A DNA stretch of 64,000 nucleotides from Dyadobacter endophyticus (GTDB lineage Bacteria; Bacteroidota; Bacteroidia; Cytophagales; Spirosomataceae), in NCBI RefSeq assembly GCF_014641595.1, contig NZ_BMIA01000003.1, forward strand, positions 62,001 through 126,000. The letters run 5' to 3'. Position 1 is the first letter of the stretch. Each line of letters opens with the position of its first letter. Shown in pieces: positions 8,744 to 14,553 of the stretch. A program made the translations under genes and the position numbers. The notes beneath the pieces were generated by a model. It did no database searches. It was not told the DNA's origin and saw only the letters and a list, made by a program, of their open reading frames with translations.

Positions 8744-9102
8744 ACTGCTTTTGGTTTGTATTGAGCTTCACGCATGGCAATGAGCCTGCGGGTGTGGTTT
8801 CTAATTCCATTGAAGAACCCCTGCCATGTCTTTGGCCGGATGCAGATAATACCTTCCGATCCGTAAAACGTTACCTGACCAATGAATCCGTTGAAGCGCA
8901 TAAAGTGGCATTTATTCCCTTCTGTGCACTTGTGAGTAAAATCCAGCGCTCCCGAGCAACTTTCTTCCGTCATTTCATATCCGAAATACTGGAAAATGGT
9001 TTTAACATGCCGGGAATGCGGATCAGTGGCCAGGTCGAGCCGAAAGATGTGGCCGACTGTACTGTCAAAGAAGGCGATGTCTTTATTTTTGAGCCTCTTC
9101 AT
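8740..9102 (-). CDS. Cys/His-containing phage protein, unknown
   Basis: A 120-residue protein beginning MKRLKNKDIAFFDSTVGHIF. Two of its three cysteines (C49, C59; the third is C86) lie with histidines in the segment SCSGALDFTHKCTEGNKCHF, which could bind a metal or sit in a compact fold. Its start overlaps the stop of the 42-residue gene upstream (ATGA) and its end overlaps the next gene by 4 nt. No family recognised. Confidence 0.55.
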   Translation of the reverse strand: MKRLKNKDIAFFDSTVGHIFRLDLATDPHSRHVKTIFQYFGYEMTEESCSGALDFTHKCTEGNKCHFMRFNGFIGQVTFYGSEGIICIRPKTWQGFFNGIRNHTRRLIAMREAQYKPKAV

Positions 9103-9227
9103 TGGTTCGGGTCGTTGTAAAAGTCGTGGTACGGCGCCCTTGTGTTCATTTCTTTGTAGAACCTATCTTTCACCGACCGCATCTTCGAAATTTGCCAGGC
9201 CAGATGGCGTAACGTGGAAGGTGTCAT
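9099..9227 (-). CDS. Very small phage ORF (42 aa)
   Basis: ATG at 9227 opens a 42-codon frame encoding MTPSTLRHLAWQISKMRSVK followed by a tyrosine-rich end (YHDFYNDPNQ). The stop overlaps the next gene's ATG in an ATGA arrangement, the same junction used by all neighbours, which argues that it is translated. It fills the only gap between the 65-residue and 120-residue genes. Function unknown. Confidence 0.5.
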   Translation of the reverse strand: MTPSTLRHLAWQISKMRSVKDRFYKEMNTRAPYHDFYNDPNQ

Positions 9228-9262
9228 GTGGACTGTAAACGGGGTATTAGTTTTTGAATCGC

Positions 9263-9460
9263 TCATTCCACACCATGGGTTTTAAGTGCCATTTGAAACT
9301 GTTCACTGTGCGCGCCATACGGATCAAGGCCAGATTCACGGAATACTTCGGCGAACTGCTCTTCCAGGCTTTTCTGCTGGATGGACAGGTCGATAAACTT
9401 CTTCAAGGGCTTTGCCTGTTGGCTTGCAAGCGCCCGGCGTTCTCGTCTTGCTTGTGACAT
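9263..9460 (-). CDS. Small basic/charged phage protein (65 aa)
   Basis: Read from the ATG at 9460 this gives MSQARRERRALASQQAKPLK and ends MALKTHGVE. A longer frame to 9562 exists, but the extra 34 residues are of odd composition, so the shorter start is preferred. Predicted helical throughout. It follows the Acb2-like gene and precedes the 42-residue ORF. No family recognised. Confidence 0.5.
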   Translation of the reverse strand: MSQARRERRALASQQAKPLKKFIDLSIQQKSLEEQFAEVFRESGLDPYGAHSEQFQMALKTHGVE

Positions 9461-9584
9461 TATTGTACTTTTTGAAGTAGAGGTGTTTTTCTCATGGGAT
9501 ACTTTCAAACATTGGATTTTAGTAAGAACAATAGGCCAGCCAAATAGACTGGCTATTGTCACACCACATACACACTACTTGGAG

Positions 9585-9812
9585 TTAATCTTTCCAGGTT
9601 AGAGCCTTTACTGCCCACATTTGAGCTGTTTGGGCTTCTGTGATGGCAACGGAAGCCATCCGCATCACCTCGCCGCTGGTTGTTGTGCTTCTCAGATCAT
9701 TAAGCTGATCGATGGCATCTGCGAAAATTTGCTTTGCCTTTCCTACTGCGTCGTCGCCTGATGGGTTAAATGATAAACCGACTGCTTTCTGACCAAATGT
9801 TTGATTGTCCAT
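9585..9812 (-). CDS. Acb2/Tad1 hairpin-like small protein (candidate anti-defence)
   Basis: A 75-residue protein with an N-terminal FNPSGDD segment, a helix (KAKQIFADAIDQLNDLRS) and a second helix with AITEAQTAQMWAVKALTW near the C-terminus. Two helices with a conserved A-x-T-x-x-Q-x-A-x-M-W-A-V-x-A-x-T pattern are what I associate with the Acb2/Tad1 hairpin fold. Those phage proteins sequester cyclic-nucleotide signals of CBASS or Thoeris defences. The similarity is from memory of the pattern, not a search, and many such proteins have no tested function. It sits directly after the large terminase, an accessory-gene position. Confidence 0.6.
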   Translation of the reverse strand: MDNQTFGQKAVGLSFNPSGDDAVGKAKQIFADAIDQLNDLRSTTTSGEVMRMASVAITEAQTAQMWAVKALTWKD

Positions 9813-9828
9813 AATGTATGTTTATTGT

Positions 9829-11286
9829 TTAGTATGCGTTGTTTTTGGCATTGTTATCGTCTCCCTCGAACTCCTTCGGTACCGAAATTCCTTTTTTCAC
9901 GTCTAGCCAAACATCCCAGCAGTATACCCAGACAAAATAGCGGCCAGTGTCTAGCAAGTGCCCTATATCGTTATCATCACAGAACTTCTTATCCATGTCG
10001 CCTTCCGCATCTAGCGGAACGGATATAATATCTGCCCAGAATTCAGTACAATCCTCGTCAATCTGGAAGTTGGCCCCGAGCTCCTTAGTAATCGCGTTCA
10101 TCACAAACCGGCACTTCTTTCTGCGTGGATTGCTAACCAGCTTGTTATAAGTAAGGAATTCGCACCCGTGCTTTTTCAGATACCCATACACCAGCTTAAA
10201 TGCTTCTGCGTTGCCTTTTGTAAGGGCGCTCTTGTTATTTCCTGATGAATCACCGCTGAAACTGATCTGATATTCGCCGTAGTCACTTGCTAAAATCTCG
10301 CAGATGGCTTCCAAATCAGTTTCTTCCGTACCTCCGATTCGTATTTCACGCAGGCACCTGACCTGCCATTGATCTTCTTCGTCAGTCCATTTCTGCCAGA
10401 CCGTAACCGAATTTTTTACGTTGAAGTCGAACGAGAATATTACACCTTCTTCCTCGTTCAACTCCAGTTTTCGGGCATTCAAAGAGCGTTTTAGATGTAA
10501 CAAATATGGATTTCCCGCCTTGATCACACCCCAATTCCCTAGCACGTTGATCTGATACTGATCGTCATCGAAAAGTTTCAGCCTTTCGTATTTTGCCAGG
10601 GTTTTCTCGTCGCGATAACCAAATGTTCCGCATGGACTGCCGACGGTCCAGTAATTGTCCTCGTAGATCGTCTTGATCAGTGCGCGGTTCCGCGTTTTAT
10701 TGATTTTGACGAAACTGTGCTTGCTGGGCAGTTGATAATCTGTATCAAACCATTCGTCCTTGTCGATCAGATCTTTCTTTACCCAGCTATTTTCACTGAC
10801 CGGATTCCAGGTTCCAAAGAACGCTTTCGCGACCTCTCCGCGAAACGATAATATCAGTTGCTCGTATTCTTCATAAGTAAAGTGGTTGAGCTCGTCGAAT
10901 AAAACATAGCTGTAACCTTCGATACCTTTTGCCTTTTCGTCATCGTCCAGGCCTCGGAACACTATTTCATTTCCATTAACGGACCGAAACATGAAGTCCA
11001 TCGGCTTGTACCCGTTTTGGAGTCTCGCCATATCGATGGCCAGCTTCATACTGGGCTTCACGGTCGTTTTAATCAGCGTGCCCTCCTTGCGGAATATCAG
11101 GGCATTTTGCAGCCTTAAAAGGCATTCAACCGCTATTAGCTGGCAGACGGTAACCGTTTTAGAGCTGCTCTTCCCGCCGTATATGTAAAATTCACTGATT
11201 CCTTCCTTTAAGAGCTCCCGGATGACGAAGTACAAGGGATTGAACCAGTTCTTTTTGAACCGAACTTTCTCATTCGTAGACATCAT
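9829..11286 (-). CDS. Phage terminase large subunit
   Basis: ATPase/nuclease motor that packages DNA into the phage head. The P-loop is GGKSSSKT near residue 39 (FYIYGGKSSSKTVTVCQL). Walker B is VLFDELNHF, and the C-terminal nuclease domain starts around IFSFDFNVKNSVTVWQK with the first catalytic aspartate. Length (about 485 residues) suits a PBSX/XtmB-like terminase. A frame extends to a TTG at 11301, but ATG codons at 11286/11283 are better starts. It overlaps the small terminase gene by 17 nt. Confidence 0.9.
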   Translation of the reverse strand: MMSTNEKVRFKKNWFNPLYFVIRELLKEGISEFYIYGGKSSSKTVTVCQLIAVECLLRLQNALIFRKEGTLIKTTVKPSMKLAIDMARLQNGYKPMDFMFRSVNGNEIVFRGLDDDEKAKGIEGYSYVLFDELNHFTYEEYEQLILSFRGEVAKAFFGTWNPVSENSWVKKDLIDKDEWFDTDYQLPSKHSFVKINKTRNRALIKTIYEDNYWTVGSPCGTFGYRDEKTLAKYERLKLFDDDQYQINVLGNWGVIKAGNPYLLHLKRSLNARKLELNEEEGVIFSFDFNVKNSVTVWQKWTDEEDQWQVRCLREIRIGGTEETDLEAICEILASDYGEYQISFSGDSSGNNKSALTKGNAEAFKLVYGYLKKHGCEFLTYNKLVSNPRRKKCRFVMNAITKELGANFQIDEDCTEFWADIISVPLDAEGDMDKKFCDDNDIGHLLDTGRYFVWVYCWDVWLDVKKGISVPKEFEGDDNNAKNNAY

Positions 11287-11725
11287 CGGCAGCCATGCCA
11301 AGTTTAACCTTATGATTGTTGTCAGTCTTATCGACCAGACCGAGATCGCGGCTGATAATATTGGCGTTCAGGAAGCCAGCAGCGGCAAGCGTAAATTTCT
11401 GTTCATAAATCGTTTCCTCTATACGCGTAATGACCCAAGAAAAACCTTGCTGATCTGCTTTTAGATTGTGTTTGAACTGCCTGAAATAGTCGGTGTTACA
11501 ATCTAAATGGCGACAAAGGCCCTGCATTGTGAAAACGCGTGCCTTTGGCAGCTCAACTTCATCAGCATCCTTCCCACGGAAATCAACTTCCTTCAAATCA
11601 TTGTCTTCACACCATTTGAAATACTCACATGCTGCTTCCCACATCAATTCAGGTGACGCGAAGAGAATGTCGCGGCCGTGTTTGCTGCGCTGCTCCCAGA
11701 ATCGGTTACCAATCGGAGCGCTCAT
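11270..11725 (-). CDS. Phage terminase small subunit / DNA-packaging protein
   Basis: A 151-residue protein directly upstream of and overlapping the large terminase. It has the small-terminase layout: N-terminal SPELMWEAACEYFKWCEDN helix, a helix-turn-helix-like part (FTMQGLCRHLDCNTDYFRQF) and a central helical oligomerisation segment before LAAAGFLNANIISRDLGLVD, a conserved end pattern in this family. It would recognise the packaging site and regulate the motor. Confidence 0.8.
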   Translation of the reverse strand: MSAPIGNRFWEQRSKHGRDILFASPELMWEAACEYFKWCEDNDLKEVDFRGKDADEVELPKARVFTMQGLCRHLDCNTDYFRQFKHNLKADQQGFSWVITRIEETIYEQKFTLAAAGFLNANIISRDLGLVDKTDNNHKVKLGMAADDVYE

Positions 11726-11940
11726 GTCGTTTCAACCGGTTTTTCCTCAAACACTCTGCAAGTGTGCGTCATCCGCACAAAGAAATGCCCGATACCACAC
11801 TTGAAGCGTGGTGTCGGGCTTTGATTGTCTTTGCCAGGTGTTTGGGATAATTCGAGATGAAGGCAGTTATCGCAGATTGTAGCTGTGCGATTACGTTTGT
11901 AATCCTGGTCTGCCTGAGCCTCCTTGAACCTGTTGGCCAT
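11722..11940 (-). CDS. Small four-cysteine (zinc-ribbon-like) phage protein
   Basis: A 72-residue protein with a basic N-terminus and cysteines in CDNC, FKCGIGHFF and HTCRVFEE. Two CxxC-type and spaced cysteines plus a histidine could form a zinc site. Its stop overlaps the small-terminase ATG, so it is the first gene of the packaging operon as seen here. Function unknown. Confidence 0.55.
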   Translation of the reverse strand: MANRFKEAQADQDYKRNRTATICDNCLHLELSQTPGKDNQSPTPRFKCGIGHFFVRMTHTCRVFEEKPVETT

Positions 11941-12010
11941 GAGAGAGTGTGAGTATAGAGTGGGTAGAGTCCAAAGATATAAAACTGAATCAATATTTTT
12001 TGATTCAAAT

Positions 12011-12038
12011 AAAAAAAAATAAAGGCCAGTGGCCTTTA
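12011..12038 (-). terminator. Rho-independent terminator (minus)
   Basis: Stem TAAAGGCC (12020-12027), loop AGT, stem GGCCTTTA (12031-12038). On the minus strand it is followed by a run of T (the A run at 12011-12019). It lies just after the stop of the 38-residue membrane ORF and separates the early genes from the packaging operon. Confidence 0.8.
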
Positions 12039-12042
12039 CTGG

Positions 12043-12159
12043 TTACTGCATGAAGGTAATAAAGAGTCCCCACCAAATTAGGTTCTCAAAGGCTCGTTTG
12101 ATCCATTTAATGAATCTGCCCTTAATTTCGATTTTGTCTTTTGTGATTAATATATGCAT
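12043..12159 (-). CDS. Tiny membrane protein (38 aa)
   Basis: ATG at 12159 opens a 38-codon frame: basic N-terminal half (MHILITKDKIEIKGRFIKWI) and a hydrophobic end NLIWWGLFITFMQ. A strong terminator begins 5 nt after the stop, which supports a real transcript. Such peptides in the lysogeny region sometimes affect superinfection, but nothing in the sequence proves that. Confidence 0.45.
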   Translation of the reverse strand: MHILITKDKIEIKGRFIKWIKRAFENLIWWGLFITFMQ

Positions 12160-12190
12160 GGTTATCAAGAAATTTCAGAAAAAAAGATTT

Positions 12191-12268
12191 CCGATAACAC
12201 ACGGGCGGGACCATTCGCAAAAATCTATTGAAGATACTTTTTAGATTTCTAATGCCGATAAGACACGG
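12191..12268. repeat. Two 14-bp direct repeats, possible repressor operators
   Basis: CCGATAACACACGG (12191-12204) and CCGATAAGACACGG (12255-12268) differ at one base and lie 64 bp apart, which is near six helical turns. They sit in the intergenic region between the winged-helix regulator gene and the 38-residue ORF. An operator pair for a phage regulator is plausible but not shown. Confidence 0.4.
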
Positions 12269-12327
12269 CAGCTGGGGCGATGCATAGAGTACACCGAACG
12301 ACCATTTTTAGTTCCTGCATTTTGTTA

Positions 12328-12603
12328 TTAATTAAACAGGGTAACAATTTTTTTGCCGAAATCCGTAAGAGAGTAATGGATGTAATATGATTCGCGGCGG
12401 GAGACCATAATGCCAGCCTGCTCCATTTCCTTCAAATACATCGTGATCAGGTTTGCTTTAATACCGGTCCGCTCGCTGAGCTCGTCGGCGGTTGATTCTT
12501 TCAGTGCGTGTATTGAGGTAGCAATTTTGAGCTTCTTAACATTGGAGTAGACGCTCGAAATGATCTTGGTTTTATCTTCTTCTGTTAGTATACGTTCGGT
12601 CAT
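12328..12603 (-). CDS. Winged-helix transcriptional regulator
   Basis: A 91-residue DNA-binding protein. The recognition region is ADELSERTGIKANLITMYLK (around residues 38-57) followed by a wing (VSRRESYYIHYSLTDFGKKI). This architecture is ArsR/MarR-like or of the short HTH_20 type. It lies 23 nt downstream of the integrase stop and is probably in the same transcript. A role in lysogeny control is inferred. Confidence 0.65.
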   Translation of the reverse strand: MTERILTEEDKTKIISSVYSNVKKLKIATSIHALKESTADELSERTGIKANLITMYLKEMEQAGIMVSRRESYYIHYSLTDFGKKIVTLFN

Positions 12604-12626
12604 AGGAGTGAAAATCTGTTCTGGGC

Positions 12627-13805
12627 TTACGCGAATTCTACTTTATCCTTCCATTCGGCTAAGATCCGGCGCTCCTTTATCTTTCCGTAGTATCTCACCT
12701 GCCTGGTTGTTGTATGGCCGAGCATGGAGGCGACAACTTCCTCCTTAATCCCAAGATCGTTCAAACACCAGTCGGTAAATGTCTTACGGGCTATTTTATT
12801 GGTTAGGTTCTTTTCGATGTTTACACCCGAGGCAATCAGTTTCAGGTAGTCATTCGACTTTTGGCCGGAAATTTTCGGCATTTTGTTTAGTCCACCATAT
12901 TTATCGATCAACTCGACAACTTCACTACATAGCGGAAAGATCGCCTCGACGCCAGTTTTCACTCTTTTGATCTTCATGAACTGTATCCCTTGAAATAAAT
13001 ACCGGTCCGTCTCGATAACATTTTGATAGTCGGAGATGTGAAGGCCGGTGTAACACATAAAAACGAATGAGTCTGCTACCCTTTGGAGCCGGTCATTCCA
13101 TTTGTGGGTTTTGATTGCTTCGAGCTCTTCCGCTGAAAGGCACGTCGTGTCCAGTTCCTTTGTCCATTCCAGTGCGGTACCGGCAAACGGACTGAAATCA
13201 GTCAATCCCTCGCGGATTGCATATCTGAACATTCCGATACATGCCTGCACAATCTTATTACAATAGTCACTGTGAAATCCCTTCCGGCTTAACCACATCC
13301 AGAATCCGGCCACGTGTCGGCGCTCGATTCTCGAAACGGGCAGGTCATTTTTCAGAAATTCTCCCAGGTAGTCGAAACACCTGCGGTACCGGTTCAATGT
13401 CGACTTTGCCCTACCCCTACCTTCTAGCTCTGCCCGGTATCGCTGGTTCAAGTCTGAATAATTACAGGAGATCTTTGCCTTCCCGGTGTAAAAGTCCTTC
13501 ACCTCGTGAGCTGACAAAAACACACCCCTGGCCCTGGCCGAAAGATAAATCTCGTTGATCTCCGATTTTACTATTTCTAAGTGTCGATTCGTGTCAATGG
13601 AAGTTGTGGAGTTCCCTTTCACTCTCTGCACCTTACTGTCCCATTTTTTTGGATCGACCGAAACACCCACCGAAAACTCAGTGGCCTTTATCCCATCGAT
13701 GGTGATCCTGCAATTCACTGGACAGACTCCTGCTTTATTGGTACTTGTTTTACGAAGGACGAAAAGTGTCCGCATTTTGATGATTTTTTTAAGAAGGGTG
13801 ATCAT
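12627..13805 (-). CDS. int: Tyrosine recombinase / phage integrase
   Basis: A 392-residue Bacteroidota-type integrase with arm-binding N-terminal region, core SAM-like domain (about 110-210) and catalytic domain (215-385). Catalytic box II reads KIARKTFTDW, then LGHTTTRQVRYYGKI with the nucleophilic Tyr. At the box I arginine position it has TGLHISDY, so His replaces Arg. The box II His is replaced by Lys. Other Bacteroidota recombinases such as IntDOT also lack the first Arg, so activity is still possible. An internal ATG at 13775 (MRTLFVLRKTS) matches the usual family start and may be the true one. The gene lies next to ssrA. Confidence 0.88.
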   Translation of the reverse strand: MITLLKKIIKMRTLFVLRKTSTNKAGVCPVNCRITIDGIKATEFSVGVSVDPKKWDSKVQRVKGNSTTSIDTNRHLEIVKSEINEIYLSARARGVFLSAHEVKDFYTGKAKISCNYSDLNQRYRAELEGRGRAKSTLNRYRRCFDYLGEFLKNDLPVSRIERRHVAGFWMWLSRKGFHSDYCNKIVQACIGMFRYAIREGLTDFSPFAGTALEWTKELDTTCLSAEELEAIKTHKWNDRLQRVADSFVFMCYTGLHISDYQNVIETDRYLFQGIQFMKIKRVKTGVEAIFPLCSEVVELIDKYGGLNKMPKISGQKSNDYLKLIASGVNIEKNLTNKIARKTFTDWCLNDLGIKEEVVASMLGHTTTRQVRYYGKIKERRILAEWKDKVEFA

Positions 13806-13865
13806 GATGTCAAAATAGTTTTAACTAAAACTACAATGACACAGAAATACATTTAGTATCCTCAT

Positions 13866-13896
13866 TTCGACTACATACTTTTTGCATGTAGTCGAA
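13866..13896. repeat. Inverted repeat between integrase and tmRNA
   Basis: TTCGACTACAT (13866-13876) and ATGTAGTCGAA (13886-13896) form a perfect 11-bp dyad with a 9-nt T-rich loop. It lies upstream of the integrase gene and downstream of the tmRNA terminator. It could be an integrase/excisionase or repressor site, or a terminator on the plus strand. The sequence does not decide. Confidence 0.45.
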
Positions 13897-13949
13897 TTTG
13901 AGACCACACAGTTTTGTCACCTGCGAGTCGCAAACCAGTCTTAACAAAT

Positions 13950-13974
13950 CAGGCGAGGCTTCTGACCTCGCCTG
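13950..13974 (-). terminator. Terminator of tmRNA
   Basis: CAGGCGAGG (13950-13958) and CCTCGCCTG (13966-13974) form a 9-bp stem with a 7-nt loop, followed on the minus strand by ATTTGTT. It begins 24 nt after the tmRNA 3' end. If the phage inserted at the tmRNA 3' end this terminator is of phage origin. Confidence 0.65.
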
Positions 13975-13997
13975 CGGCTCAATTCTAATTGTAATAG

Positions 13998-14366
13998 TGG
14001 AGATGCGGGGAGTCGAACCCCGGTCCAGAACAGGGAAAACCTGCGCCTTCTACATGCTTATCCGTGATTAGATTTTCGAGCCAGACAAGGTGCACGGCGG
14101 ACCCGCGTCTAAGCCTTAGATACTAGGGTCTCGTTGGTTTTACGCATCAATATACCAACCAGCGCTGCGGTTCGACACCTCTGGACCCACCCGGCAGCAC
14201 GTGAGGTGGAGAGATGATGGCATTTGGTTAATCCTCCGGATTAAGCAGCCATGGCGTAAGTAGATTCGCCAGTTATTGTTTGAGAATATTATTTACGGGA
14301 GGTACTCTCAACTCCCGACATGCTTACACACAAGCCCTCAGCCCGCTGTCAATTCCAGTCACCCCC
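13998..14366 (-). ncRNA. ssrA: tmRNA (ssrA)
   Basis: Transfer-messenger RNA that rescues stalled ribosomes and tags unfinished proteins. On the minus strand the 5' end GGGGGTGACTGG pairs with the 3' end CATCTCC, and the T-arm reads GGGGTTCGACTCCCC. The tag reading frame (14241-14270) encodes GESTYAMAA followed by TAA, a standard Bacteroidota tag. The CCA end is not encoded (CTATT follows). About 369 nt. The prophage integrase lies next to its 3' end. Confidence 0.93.
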
Positions 14367-14511
14367 ATTTTGGTAGCGCAGTCTCGGACAAAGCCAAAGT
14401 TTGATTGCAAATAAGGTTACGTTTTAAAAACCAGGAAAGTTCGCCTGAATTTTAAAATTTGTGAGCCCCTAAAATCAAGCCCCTGAAAAAGAACTATTTA
14501 CCGAGAAAAAT

Positions 14512-14549
14512 ATTCAATCATTCAATCATTCAATCATTCAATCATTCAA
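14512..14549. repeat. 8-bp tandem repeat (ATTCAATC, 4.75 copies)
   Basis: Perfect copies of ATTCAATC at 14512, 14520, 14528 and 14536 followed by ATTCAA. It begins 5 bp beyond the stop of the TonB-dependent receptor gene, in the gap before tmRNA. Too short and without spacers, so not a CRISPR. Copy number may vary by slippage. Confidence 0.9.
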
Positions 14550-14553
14550 AATT

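Larger units (their letters stand above)
1..13997. mobile_element. Prophage (right part), next to tmRNA gene
   Basis: A continuous block of phage genes, nearly all on the minus strand: integrase, regulator, small and large terminase, morphogenesis protein, frameshifted tail chaperone, tape measure and a tail protein cut by the left edge. The integrase end faces the 3' end of ssrA, a common integration target, so the right boundary is placed just outside the tmRNA. The left end and the second att copy lie outside the window. No portal, protease or major capsid gene is seen in the visible part, so the head module is either further left or lost. Lytic, satellite or tailocin status cannot be decided from this window. 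Confidence 0.88.

Noticed and set aside
12029..12244. 71-residue plus-strand ORF in the lysogeny gap
   Set aside because: It covers a terminator and a better-supported minus-strand 38-residue ORF.
14512..14549. CRISPR array
   Set aside because: 8-bp perfect units without spacers; simple tandem repeat.
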